A DNA stretch of 37,229 nucleotides, from positions 16,568-53,796 of the forward strand of contig NZWK01000005.1 of NCBI GenBank assembly GCA_002701625.1. Reading direction: 5' to 3'. The first letter of the stretch is position 1, and the number at the start of each line of letters is the position of its first letter. Origin of the DNA: Chloroflexota bacterium (GTDB lineage Bacteria > Chloroflexota > Dehalococcoidia > UBA2979). A program made the position numbers and the translations under genes. Shown piece by piece: positions 25,616 through 34,086 of the stretch. A model generated the notes under the pieces. That model did no database searches. It saw only the letters and a list, made by a program, of their open reading frames with translations, and had not been told where the DNA came from.

Positions 25616-26487
25616 TCACTTGCTGCCAAGCCACAACGCTCACAACAGTGCAGGACTTCTTTGACGGTCTTAAGCGTAGGAATTGAATTAGGCAGGGTAC
25701 ATTGGCAAAAACTTTCGTTGGAGCGGCGGTTGCAGCGGGTAATATAACGCTGGCTGCATGCTTCATAATCGACACCGGCAGTTAACTCTCGAGCCATCAG
25801 AAGCCAACAGTAGCCAGCCAGAGAATCCGGAAGCAATGTTGTGATCGTTTGACCGCCTTGGATCGTGATGTCACCTGACGTATGCTGTTTAATCTTTCGT
25901 TTAATTAATGATTCATTTGAATATGTTGCGGTAGGATCGATCTTTTCAACCGTCCCGCTATATATGAGATCGTCAGCGCAGCCCACAGACTTTTTAAGCA
26001 CGCAATAGCTCAAATCAAACCATTCAGTGAACCATGATTTCAGCCTTGGATAATTGGCGAAACGATGGGTACTACTATCTAGAAGTTGGAGAAACATATG
26101 ATCACGGCTTAGGTAGTCCCCATATTCTTGGGCAAACTCTAAGGCTATGTGCTCAAACGCTTGTTCATGGTCTTCATAGTTACCAACTAGTGATAATTCA
26201 ACTTGGGTGGCATTCCCTTCTTCATCCTGCTCAAAGTGTGTCGCGGTTTCAATATTGCCGAGAAAGAGACGGGCGATATATCTGTGAAGATCATAATCTT
26301 CCGCAGTTAGTGGAGCGTATATCTGCGTGACCCCCGAAATCGAGTCCAGTAATTTCTCCTGATTGTGGAGCAAGTCAGGCCATACAAGAAACCTGTCAAA
26401 CTCACCAGTCAAGCTGTTTTTCTCATGTTTAATAGCTGGCTCTCCGTAGCTGAGGTTGGAGAACGGACTTATAAAAATGTCGATCAT
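25600..26487 (-). CDS. Unknown protein with Cys-rich C-terminal motif, possibly frameshifted
   Basis: About 295 residues; no family recognised with confidence. It is acidic and helix-rich. Near the C-terminus is a Cys cluster: YEACSQRYITRCNRRSNES then FCQC, and later LHCCERC. This resembles a small treble-clef or zinc-ribbon motif seen at the end of some uncharacterised actinobacterial proteins. The ATG at 26487, with AGAGG 9 bases upstream, is preferred over the ATG at 26496, which abuts its ribosome site. The reading frame stops at 25600, but coding-like sequence continues in another frame up to the CDGSH gene. Confidence 0.72.
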   Translation of the reverse strand: MIDIFISPFSNLSYGEPAIKHEKNSLTGEFDRFLVWPDLLHNQEKLLDSISGVTQIYAPLTAEDYDLHRYIARLFLGNIETATHFEQDEEGNATQVELSLVGNYEDHEQAFEHIALEFAQEYGDYLSRDHMFLQLLDSSTHRFANYPRLKSWFTEWFDLSYCVLKKSVGCADDLIYSGTVEKIDPTATYSNESLIKRKIKQHTSGDITIQGGQTITTLLPDSLAGYCWLLMARELTAGVDYEACSQRYITRCNRRSNESFCQCTLPNSIPTLKTVKEVLHCCERCGLAASEPSKS

Positions 26488-26537
26488 AGGTCTCATCCTC
26501 TTTTAAGATTGGGCTCAAATATGGGCGAAACGGATAG

Positions 26538-26930
26538 TTACGAAACGGCGGCGATCGCTTCAATTTCAACTTTTACGTCAGGTCGAAAAAGTCCGGCCAC
26601 GTAAATCCAACTCATAGCGGGCGGGCCTTCTGGAAACTCTCGTGCATTTGCCTTACCTATGCTCGTCCAATCGCTCGGTTCTTCAGTCAAGAACACAGTG
26701 ATTCTCGCGATATCGATCGACGATCCTCCTTCAGACGCGACGATGGCATTGATATTAGCGAGTGCTTGTGCGTACTGGGCTTCAAGTCCCGTGATGATAC
26801 TTCCGTCCATTTGATTTCCGATTTGGCCCGCAATAGCCAAGACACGTTGGTCACTTGGAATAATTGCAAGAGTTCGGTACCCACCTGCTGGTGCCGGTGA
26901 GGTATCTGGGTCAACAAATTTCACACTCAT
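26538..26930 (-). CDS. RidA/YjgF-family protein lacking the usual Arg
   Basis: A 130-residue trimer-forming RidA-like protein. Family features are AIAGQIG, the LEAQYAQALANINAIVASEG helix, ITVFLTE and the ending VEIEAIA. True RidA deaminates reactive enamines using an Arg in the motif P-A-R-S; here that position is Met106 (PPAMSW). It is therefore likely a member of a non-RidA Rid subgroup, with hydrolase or binding function unknown. AAAGGAA lies 8-9 bases before the ATG. It is divergent from the LLM oxidoreductase at 27093. Confidence 0.88.
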   Translation of the reverse strand: MSVKFVDPDTSPAPAGGYRTLAIIPSDQRVLAIAGQIGNQMDGSIITGLEAQYAQALANINAIVASEGGSSIDIARITVFLTEEPSDWTSIGKANAREFPEGPPAMSWIYVAGLFRPDVKVEIEAIAAVS

Positions 26931-27092
26931 TATTTAATTCCTTTCAGATATGCAATAGTTGCCGGTATGCCGTGGGATGATAGTACAGTTACGCTTCCGA
27001 TGAATTGATTTAGTTATGAGGTCGGATTCAATCTCTGTGGTCAAAAGTCATTACTAGTTAAGCGTTAAAAGTTGCGAGTGAAGGGATAGAAA

Positions 27093-28037
27093 ATGAAGTT
27101 CGGGGCATCGGTATCAAGTTATACAACCAGCTGGGATGAAATAAGTGGTGCCATTGGCACGATGGAATCGGGTCGTTGGGAAAGTATTTGGTTTCCAGAT
27201 CATTTTATACCTCCGGCTGCTTGGAAAGGCGCCGAAGATCAGCCGATTTTTGAATCTTGGTCACTTCTCGCTGCTGTTGCTGGCATGACGACAAAATTAC
27301 GGATGGGTCACATGGTAAGTGGAAATACCTATCGGAATCCCGGTTTGGTGGCAAAAATGGCGACTACTATCGATCAGATTTCTCAAGGGCGATTTATTTT
27401 GAGCGTGGGTGCAGCTTGGTTCAAGCGCGAACATGAGGCCTACGGCTGGGATTTTCCCTCTTTGGGTGAAAGATCTAATCGATTCGAAGAAGCCTGTCAG
27501 TTAATACATGAATTATTTACTGCTACCGGACCTGTAGATTTCAATGGCAAGTACTATACGTTAGACAAAGCACCACTCTCACCAGCTGCAGTTCAGAATC
27601 CACATATACCGATCATGATCGGTGGAATGGGTGAAAAAAGGACATTGAGGACACTGGCGAAATATGGTGATATTTGGAATTTAGACGGTTTTGCAGTGGG
27701 TAAGGAGGAGAATGAACGTTACGGTGGCATGTCACTTCAGCTATACAAACATAAAGTAGGAGTGATTGAGAAGCACTGCGAAGACGTCGGGCGCGATCCA
27801 TCTGAGATTAAGTACACGATTTCGATGCCGATAAAACTATCTGAAAATACTGATGAAACTGAATTATTTATCGACCAGGTAGGGTCTGGAACGGTTGCAG
27901 GTACTGCAGACTACATCATTCACCGTGTTGGCGAGTTCATTGAGGCCGGGGTAGATGAGATTATGTTTTCACCTCGTCCAAGCAACTCTGAGTCCTTGCA
28001 GAGGTTAGATGAAGAGGTTCTGTCAGCTTTCGATTAA
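27093..28037 (+). CDS. LLM-class flavin/F420-dependent oxidoreductase
   Basis: A 314-residue luciferase-like TIM-barrel enzyme, probably F420-dependent. Visible features are MKFGASVSSY at the first strand, ESIWFPDHF, the non-prolyl-cis region MGHMVSGNTYRNPGLVAKM, SQGRFILSVGAAWFKREHEAYG, and IPIMIGGMGEKRTLR. The length and the GAAW-x-x-x-E-H-x-A-Y pattern are typical of F420 members rather than true luciferases. Substrate unknown. GAAGGGATAG precedes the ATG. A GTCAGCTT/AAGCTGAC hairpin spans its stop codon. Confidence 0.9.
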   Translation: MKFGASVSSYTTSWDEISGAIGTMESGRWESIWFPDHFIPPAAWKGAEDQPIFESWSLLAAVAGMTTKLRMGHMVSGNTYRNPGLVAKMATTIDQISQGRFILSVGAAWFKREHEAYGWDFPSLGERSNRFEEACQLIHELFTATGPVDFNGKYYTLDKAPLSPAAVQNPHIPIMIGGMGEKRTLRTLAKYGDIWNLDGFAVGKEENERYGGMSLQLYKHKVGVIEKHCEDVGRDPSEIKYTISMPIKLSENTDETELFIDQVGSGTVAGTADYIIHRVGEFIEAGVDEIMFSPRPSNSESLQRLDEEVLSAFD

Positions 28038-28103
28038 GCTGACGAGTTTGGAAGGTGATCCGTTATTGGTGAACTCGGCAAAGCTTTGGCCAATAACGGA
28101 TCA
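28022..28103. repeat. Two inverted repeats after the LLM gene
   Basis: The first is GTCAGCTT-tcgatt-AAGCTGAC, starting in the last codons and enclosing the stop. The second is a perfect 14-bp inverted repeat, TGATCCGTTATTGG (28056-28069) with CCAATAACGGATCA (28090-28103), around a 20-base spacer. Neither has a T-run. They may form a factor-assisted terminator or mRNA-stabilising structure between the convergent genes. Confidence 0.55.
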
Positions 28104-28159
28104 TCCTCATCTTAGAGCTTGTGTCAGTAAACAACCATGGGGGAGGTTGGTATGGCCCT

Positions 28160-28336
28160 TCATTTTTTGCCGTTGTAGGCCTCGTCTAATTCTGACCACT
28201 TAGCACGTCCATTTTTTTGTTCCCAGCGAACTATGTCGTCCTGTTCGGATTTTTTGGCTTCTGCTTGCTCGTGGGCATTCTTTTTAGCTCGTTTCAGCAA
28301 TGTTTTTATCGTGGATGGATCAGCTTTATTAGCCAT
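28160..28336 (-). CDS. Small charged protein, 58 residues
   Basis: An ATG with GGGAG about 8 bases upstream opens a 58-residue frame rich in Lys, Glu and Ala (for example LLKRAKKNAHEQAEAKKSEQ). It ends RWEQKNGRAKWSELDEAYN plus GKK. It would be soluble, mostly helical and highly charged, with two Trp near the C-terminus. No family recognised. The ribosome site, composition and position in an otherwise empty 380-base gap support a real gene. Confidence 0.65.
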   Translation of the reverse strand: MANKADPSTIKTLLKRAKKNAHEQAEAKKSEQDDIVRWEQKNGRAKWSELDEAYNGKK

Positions 28337-28421
28337 GCTCTTTCTCCCAGCCTGTGACTAGTCTTGTTATTTCATCTCGAGCTTGGCATCAAGCTTTATC
28401 CCCAGTAAATACTAGAGTGTT

Positions 28422-28850
28422 CTAGGCTGGCACTGCTACGAACACTGGAATAACCCGCGAAGTTTTTTCTTGATACTCCTCATAGGGTGGGTATGCAGCT
28501 ACCGCGATCTTCCAGAGGCGAGCTTTTTCCACTGGGTCAGTAACTTCGTGTACAGACATTGGCTGCACTTTGTCGATATCTCTAATTTCTACGCTTGGGT
28601 CGGATTTTAGGTTGTAGTACCAGACTGGGTGTTTTGGCGCACCACCCCATGATGCCACTAGAACATAATTATCTCCATCTACGACACGCATTAAGGGTGT
28701 TTTCCTGACTGCACCTGTTTTGTTGCCTTTGTTGGTCACAATAATGCACGGCAAGTCAAATAACGTTGTGCCTTCGGCACCGTTACTACTTTCATATAGT
28801 TCTACTTGATTAGCAACCCAGTCAATTGGGTTTGCGATGTACTCACTCAT
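28422..28850 (-). CDS. Ddn-like deazaflavin (F420)-dependent nitroreductase-family protein
   Basis: A 142-residue split-barrel protein of the Ddn/FDOR-A type. Typical features are the N-terminal helix with IDWVANQVELYESSNG, TNKGNKTGAVRKTPLMRV, YVLVASWGGAPKHPVWYYNL and a C-terminal helix block (AYPPYEEYQEKTSR). Mycobacterial Ddn uses reduced F420 to reduce nitro compounds and quinones; the physiological substrate here is unknown. It indicates that the organism makes or uses F420. GGAGGA lies just before the ATG. Confidence 0.93.
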   Translation of the reverse strand: MSEYIANPIDWVANQVELYESSNGAEGTTLFDLPCIIVTNKGNKTGAVRKTPLMRVVDGDNYVLVASWGGAPKHPVWYYNLKSDPSVEIRDIDKVQPMSVHEVTDPVEKARLWKIAVAAYPPYEEYQEKTSRVIPVFVAVPA

Positions 28851-28986
28851 GATTCCTCCGTCAATCTGCTTATATAAGAGATGTAGTGTATTTGATTTTA
28901 GGTATGTAGCGATAAAATCAAAAATTATTTAGCGAGACTAAATTTAGCTGATACAGAAAGTGAGTTTGTTCGAAAAAAAAAGATTT

Positions 28987-30300
28987 TTACGCAAATGTGT
29001 TGTCTGGTCTATCTAAGCCATAATGGTCACGTAATGTATTGCCTTGATATTCGGTCCTAAAGATCCCCTTTCTTTGTAATAGTGGAACCACCTCATCGAT
29101 AAAAACGTCTAACATTTTAGGTAGCACGGGTGGCATAAGATTAATACCATCAGCTACACCATCAATAAACCAATCTTCAATAAGGTCAGCGATATGTTCT
29201 GGGGTACCTGAAACAACATAATGGCCACGTGCGCCCGCTAACTTCGATAGTAGTTGTCGCATTGTAGGTCTTTCATTTCGAACTACTCCAAGAATTACTT
29301 CAGTACGACTGCGCGCAGCCTCCACGGTGGACGGATCCGGAAAGTCATCTGGCGAAAGTGGTGTGTCAAGCGGAAGATGAGAGAAATCTGTACCGCCAAA
29401 TCTGGCAGAGAGACTAATTAGACCCTCTTGGGGATCGGCTAGATTATTTAGCTCATCTCTGAACTGCTTTGCTTCCGCATCAGTAGAGGCAATCACTGGG
29501 CTCAGACCGGGTAATATCAGACATTGCTTTTCGTCACGACCTTCAGCTTTTACGAGTGATTTTAGATCGCTGTAAAAGGCCTTTGCTGAAGATTTTTCCA
29601 TGTGAGCTGTGAATACGGCTTCCGCGTGTTGCGCCGCAAATTTGCGACCTGTGTCCGATGAGCCGGCCTGTACAAGTACCGGCCAACCTTGAGGCCCACG
29701 AGGCACATTAAGTGGGCCCGCGACGTTGTAAAAAGTTCCTTCGTGTCCACCCTCCCGAACACTATTTTGCTTTAAATATTTTCCATTTGCTCGGTCATCG
29801 ATAATTGCGTCATCAGACCAGCTGTCCCATAAACTCCTGGTTACCGCCATAAATTCGTCAGCACGAGCATACCGCTCAGCATGGCTAATCTGACTTGCAT
29901 AACCGTAATTCCGAGCAGCAGGTGCAGACCAAGACGTGACGATATTCCATCCAATCCGGCCGTTACTAATATGGTCGAGCGACGCGAATTGTCTGGCTAG
30001 GTTGAAGGGTTCAGTATAGGTAGTTGATGCTGTAGCTATGAGTCCAATGTTGTTAGTGGACACTGCGAGCGCTGCCAGAGAAGTCAGAGGTTCCAAGCTG
30101 AGCGATGCGCCACCGCCCCGAAACGCAAGCTGATCAGCTAAAAAAATCGAATCAAATAAGCCCTCTTCGGCTCTTTGTGTAAGTCCTTGTAAGTAATGAA
30201 TGTCGGTCAAAGCAAGATCTGATGCATCTGGATGTCGCCACGAAGCTTCATGGTGGCCTCGACTATTAATGAATAAATTCAGATGTAGTTCACGACTCAT
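28987..30300 (-). CDS. NtaA/SnaA/DszA-type FMN-dependent monooxygenase
   Basis: A 437-residue bacterial luciferase-family monooxygenase of the nitrilotriacetate monooxygenase component A group. Diagnostic stretches are EGLFDSIFLADQ, LEPLTSLAALA, SNGRIGWNIVTSW, ARNYG and GWPVLVQAGSSDTGRKFAA. Members use FMNH2 from a separate reductase to oxidise C-N, C-S or similar bonds in amines, sulfones or heterocycles; the substrate is not readable. No strong ribosome site is seen. The nearest candidate partner reductase in the window is the PNPOx-fold protein at 24010 (speculative). Confidence 0.93.
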   Translation of the reverse strand: MSRELHLNLFINSRGHHEASWRHPDASDLALTDIHYLQGLTQRAEEGLFDSIFLADQLAFRGGGASLSLEPLTSLAALAVSTNNIGLIATASTTYTEPFNLARQFASLDHISNGRIGWNIVTSWSAPAARNYGYASQISHAERYARADEFMAVTRSLWDSWSDDAIIDDRANGKYLKQNSVREGGHEGTFYNVAGPLNVPRGPQGWPVLVQAGSSDTGRKFAAQHAEAVFTAHMEKSSAKAFYSDLKSLVKAEGRDEKQCLILPGLSPVIASTDAEAKQFRDELNNLADPQEGLISLSARFGGTDFSHLPLDTPLSPDDFPDPSTVEAARSRTEVILGVVRNERPTMRQLLSKLAGARGHYVVSGTPEHIADLIEDWFIDGVADGINLMPPVLPKMLDVFIDEVVPLLQRKGIFRTEYQGNTLRDHYGLDRPDNTFA

Positions 30301-30416
30301 ATTGATTTTCTATCCGGCATAACGTGTGTCAGCGGCTCATTTGACTTAGTAACAAAGTGTACCGGTGCTTTCAGAACTATAGAGCAATCAGCCTTAGTAA
30401 CTTTTGTTGATTTGTG

Positions 30417-31643
30417 CTACGTCTTCGCATATGGTTCGAGAACGGGTATTTGATCGTCTGCAAGAGGGGCTAAAGGTACCTTCCGATCGAATGCTTCTTG
30501 AATGAAAGGTGCGAGTTTCTCGTTCTTACTTAGAAGTCGAGCCTCTTCTTCTGCATGAAATTCCGGCATTACCTCTTTTGCGAAAAGACTTAAAGAGTCA
30601 CAGATATCGGAATGTTTGTTTTTGCCTCCTTGTTGGATAAAAATCGCTTGATCCACTCCAAGATCGGCAAATGCTCGGAGATTCGACCGCACTTGACTTG
30701 GGGTGCCAATTGCGCCTCGACTTGCAGTAATATTTCCTTTTTCTCCTCCGCTAGTTAGGTCAGGCGCAACGATTCCATTACGAACATCCATATAGTTGTC
30801 CCATATGTTTGTGCGACCCGGTTGGTGTTTTCCCTGAACGTAATAGTGGCCGAGTGCATATTGGAAAAAACGGAGTCCGTCAATTCCACGCTCTATCGCT
30901 ACCTGTTCATCTTGATGAAGTGAGAAGCCCATCACAAAGGCAATATTCGGATTAACCGCGTGGCCGATTGGAATGCACTCGTTTTTAAACGTATCGTAGT
31001 AGTCATCTACCCATGGTTTCGCCTCATCTGCGTCGACAAAGCTGAAGGTCAATGCTCCGATGCCGTGTCGTGCAGCCATTTTTATGGTTTCACGACTTGA
31101 ACAGGCAACCCAAAGCGGTGGGTGAGGTTTTTGCATGGGTTTTGGGACCACATTTCGTGTGGGCATGGAGAAGAATTCACCGTTATAGCCGGGGTACGGA
31201 TCCATAACCATCATATTGGTAACTTGTTCGACTGCTTCCTCCCACTGTGCACGTTTGGATGCTGGGTCTACGTTATAACCCTCTAACTCTGTCCGTGACG
31301 CAGATTCACCGGTACCAAATTCCACTCTCCCATTCGAAAGGAGGTCAAGTGTAGAAATTCGCTCGGCGATTCGCGCAGGGGCGTTGTAGCCGGGTGGCAT
31401 CAATGTTATGCCGTGCCCCAGCCGAATTTGTGATGTTCGCTGTGAAGCTGCGCCTAGAAATACTTCGGGTGCCGAGGAGTGAGAATATTCTTCCAGAAAG
31501 TGATGTTCCACCTCCCATGCGTAATCAATGCCAAGCTTGTCAGCTAGCTCTACTTGATCCAGTGCTTCGTGCAGGAGTGTTGCTTCACCTTTCTCTGTCC
31601 AAGGTCTTGGATATTGATGTTCGTAAAATACCCCAAATTTCAT
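30417..31643 (-). CDS. Luciferase-like (LLM) flavin-dependent monooxygenase
   Basis: A 408-residue LLM-class enzyme. It begins MKFGVFYEHQYPRPW and shows DYAWEVEHHFLEEYSHSSAP, then IRLGHGITLMPPGYNAPARI, then SNGRVEFGTGES. These match the luciferase alpha-like group that oxidises alkyl or aldehyde substrates with reduced flavin. I chose ATG 31643 with GAGGGG upstream; an in-frame ATG at 31697 would add a Cys-rich 18-residue extension with no ribosome site. It is divergent from the alpha/beta hydrolase at 31797, and the pair may share a promoter region and substrate. Confidence 0.9.
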   Translation of the reverse strand: MKFGVFYEHQYPRPWTEKGEATLLHEALDQVELADKLGIDYAWEVEHHFLEEYSHSSAPEVFLGAASQRTSQIRLGHGITLMPPGYNAPARIAERISTLDLLSNGRVEFGTGESASRTELEGYNVDPASKRAQWEEAVEQVTNMMVMDPYPGYNGEFFSMPTRNVVPKPMQKPHPPLWVACSSRETIKMAARHGIGALTFSFVDADEAKPWVDDYYDTFKNECIPIGHAVNPNIAFVMGFSLHQDEQVAIERGIDGLRFFQYALGHYYVQGKHQPGRTNIWDNYMDVRNGIVAPDLTSGGEKGNITASRGAIGTPSQVRSNLRAFADLGVDQAIFIQQGGKNKHSDICDSLSLFAKEVMPEFHAEEEARLLSKNEKLAPFIQEAFDRKVPLAPLADDQIPVLEPYAKT

Positions 31644-31796
31644 AGCCACCCCTCGCCCGCAAAAAATGCAACTTTCAATTTGTGCACAGCATAGCACCGG
31701 ACTCCTAAAGTAGAGACGGGTAGTTTTGTAAGAATCATTTTCTACCTTCTCAAATAAGGTGAATTGATTATGCTATTTGCTAGTGAGGGAGTGAGT

Positions 31797-32549
31797 ATGC
31801 CTTTTTATGAAAGAGAGTCTGTTCGTATTTACTATGAGGAGGTTGGGTCAGGATTTCCTCTCCTTATTATTCCGGGTGGGGGACTTAATTCTTCCCTGTC
31901 CTCACTGGACACTTCCGTTCCTTTCAATCCGATGGATCAGTACAAGAATGATTTTCGATGTATATCGGCTGACTTACGAAATTCAGCATTTGGGCAGTCG
32001 ACCGGGCCGTTAGAAGTTGATCGTCCTTGGGATGCCTATTCCGACGATCAGTTGGGCCTGATGGATGAGCTCGGAATTCACGAATTTCTAGTTTTAGGTT
32101 TTTGTATAGGCGGACCGATGATTCACAACCTAATCAGATTAGCTCCAGATCGAGTCGTTGCCGCGGCACTTATGCAACCGAGCGGTTTTAGCCCAGAGTA
32201 TCCTGATTTGTTTTATCAAAATAATACAAAGAACTGGGGGCCACCCCTTTGTGAGAAACGACCTGAAATAACGGGCAGCATGGTTCATGATTTTCTGACA
32301 AGTATGTACACCGATCGTGCCGACTTTGTTTTCACAGTGTCGCGCGATTTCGTAAGTTCCATTCAGACGCCTTTATTGATAGCACCTGACGACGTTCCAG
32401 CACATCCATATGAAGCAGCAATGGAAGTGGCTGACCTTGCCCCAAATTCTGAATTAACAATTTTTCCATGGAAGGACTCGCCGTCACACATAGATAATGC
32501 GCTATCACAGACGCGTGCGTTTCTAAGAAAACACCAGCCCGCCGATTAG
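31797..32549 (+). CDS. Alpha/beta hydrolase with Cys nucleophile
   Basis: A 250-residue alpha/beta-hydrolase-fold protein. The oxyanion region is IIPGGGLNSS. The nucleophile elbow reads G-F-Cys103-I-G-G, so Ser is replaced by Cys as in dienelactone hydrolases. A candidate acid lies around IAPDDVPAH and the catalytic His in the SHID motif near the end. I chose ATG 31797 with GGGAG upstream; ATG 31770 is also possible. It is divergent from an LLM monooxygenase, which suggests a joint monooxygenase-hydrolase step (inference). Its 3' end overlaps the Ada-like gene by 4 bases. Confidence 0.85.
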   Translation: MPFYERESVRIYYEEVGSGFPLLIIPGGGLNSSLSSLDTSVPFNPMDQYKNDFRCISADLRNSAFGQSTGPLEVDRPWDAYSDDQLGLMDELGIHEFLVLGFCIGGPMIHNLIRLAPDRVVAAALMQPSGFSPEYPDLFYQNNTKNWGPPLCEKRPEITGSMVHDFLTSMYTDRADFVFTVSRDFVSSIQTPLLIAPDDVPAHPYEAAMEVADLAPNSELTIFPWKDSPSHIDNALSQTRAFLRKHQPAD

Positions 32550-32926
32550 TCAGTAAATAAATCTTCTTCGAGGTCAGTATTTTTCGCCGTATAGTCAGAC
32601 AATTCGTTGAGGTTAGATTTTGTTTTATTTCGGTCTACCTTAGAAATGTTATGTCCCTTACTGATCTGGTTTGAGTCGTTGATCAGTGAGGTGCTCATGC
32701 TAAAGCTATTGCCAATTTTTTGACGTCGATCTTTGACTGATTGCCAAGGACCTTTTGGACCATCTGATGGTTTACACACTAGACATTCTCTGTAGCCATT
32801 TTGTCTGGCGTCTCCGAGAGTTTTAAAATATCGTCGATGTTCAGGCTTCGTCCGTCTTCCGGGGGGGCAATTCGGCCGACATACGATTCCGGTAGTAGTA
32901 CATGCGTTAAATAAAAAGCTGTCCAT
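32546..32926 (-). CDS. Stand-alone Ada-type zinc-binding domain protein
   Basis: A 126-residue protein. Residues about 1-53 are the Ada metal-binding domain: TTTGIVCRPNCPPGRR, a central RYFKTLGDARQNGYR, and ECLVCKP. The four zinc ligands are Cys16, Cys20, Cys48 and Cys51. In Ada, the first Cys of this set accepts methyl groups from DNA phosphotriesters and switches on the adaptive response. Here the AraC-like and O6-methyltransferase domains are absent, replaced by a low-complexity Ser/Asn/Lys tail ending in acidic residues. No ribosome site is visible. It could be a methylation sensor, or a remnant. Confidence 0.82.
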   Translation of the reverse strand: MDSFLFNACTTTGIVCRPNCPPGRRTKPEHRRYFKTLGDARQNGYRECLVCKPSDGPKGPWQSVKDRRQKIGNSFSMSTSLINDSNQISKGHNISKVDRNKTKSNLNELSDYTAKNTDLEEDLFTD

Positions 32927-32945
32927 TATCGAAATGTTTTATTTC

Positions 32946-33977
32946 TTATGACGTGCCGAAAGAAAGTAAGTTTTCAACTGGAGTGTAGAGTTCTTCCAGA
33001 TAATCAATATCTGTCTGGTCTAATGTTATTTTTGTCGAATCAACAAGCTGATCGAGTTGTTCTAGTTTAGACACCCCCACTATCGGCGCAGTAATTTCTG
33101 ACTTATTAAGAAGCCAGGCTAAAGCGATTTGTGCGGAAGATTTTTCATACTTGGTTGCAACGTTACCCACCCTTTCAGCAATGCTAAATACGTGGTCCCC
33201 ATGGTACAAACTTTCAGTACGTGCTCTGTCTTGACCTTGTGATCTATCTGTACTTCCGGCCTCAAACCCGCCTTTATAAGCTCCCGCCAAGATGCCACGT
33301 GCTAACGGTGACCAAGGGGTTAGAGCGACTCCCGACTTTTCACAGTATGGGTTCATTTCACGCTCTTCTTCACGATAGACGAGGTTATAGTGATTTTGCA
33401 TCGAAACAAACTTTTGCCAGCCATGTAGCTGAGCTGTTAGCTGAAGTTCTGCGAATTGCCAAGCAAACATTGAGGATGCACCAAGATACAAGACCTTTCC
33501 AGCTTTCACGACGTCATTCAATGCTTCCATAGTTTCTTCGATTGAAACTTCACTTTCCTGGCCACGTATTCCATGGGGGTGGCGATGGATTACTAGATGA
33601 TCAATGTAATCGTGACCGAGCCTTTTTAGACTCGCATCAACGCCTTCCATAATGTGTTTGCGAGATAATCCAGATTGATTAGCACCTCGACCCATGGGTT
33701 GGGCAATTTTCGTTGCCAGCACATAATTGTCCCGAGGTAGGAGCTCATTCAGCAGTGCGCCTACTACTTCTTCAGAGGCTCCTAGCCCATAGACGTCGGC
33801 ACAGTCAAAGTAGTAGAGTCCATGGTCTATAGCGGCCTTAAAGATAGGGCGAGCTTCGTCTGTGGTCAGGGTCCAATCACCCTGATGCCCGCGACCTGGT
33901 ATGCCGAAATTCATAGTCCCCAGACATAATTTGGAGACGTTCAATCCACTGGTGCCGAGTTGTACACTGTCTAACAT
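32946..33977 (-). CDS. Aldo/keto reductase
   Basis: A 343-residue NADPH-dependent TIM-barrel reductase. The catalytic tetrad is complete: Asp58 (FDCADVYG), Tyr63, Lys90 (LATK) and His131 (LVIHRHP). The cofactor-binding C-terminal part is also present (SEITAPIVGVSKLEQL). It resembles the YajO/Tas-like subgroup of bacterial aldo/keto reductases with broad carbonyl specificity. AAGGAG lies 6 bases upstream of the ATG. It is 19 bases upstream of the Ada-like gene on the same strand, probably in one transcript. Confidence 0.93.
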   Translation of the reverse strand: MLDSVQLGTSGLNVSKLCLGTMNFGIPGRGHQGDWTLTTDEARPIFKAAIDHGLYYFDCADVYGLGASEEVVGALLNELLPRDNYVLATKIAQPMGRGANQSGLSRKHIMEGVDASLKRLGHDYIDHLVIHRHPHGIRGQESEVSIEETMEALNDVVKAGKVLYLGASSMFAWQFAELQLTAQLHGWQKFVSMQNHYNLVYREEEREMNPYCEKSGVALTPWSPLARGILAGAYKGGFEAGSTDRSQGQDRARTESLYHGDHVFSIAERVGNVATKYEKSSAQIALAWLLNKSEITAPIVGVSKLEQLDQLVDSTKITLDQTDIDYLEELYTPVENLLSFGTS

Positions 33978-34086
33978 TTGAACTCCTTAGTTATCACGTG
34001 AGTTATCCACGCAGCAGGCACCATGTTACAGGCTTGATGACTAGTTGGTGGGATTAGCGTGTTGTTTTGCAATATTGTTTTCAATG

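Noticed and set aside
31644..31697. 18-residue Cys-rich N-terminal extension of the LLM enzyme
   Set aside because: The LLM fold starts exactly at MKFGVFYEH, which has its own GAGGGG ribosome site; the extension has none.
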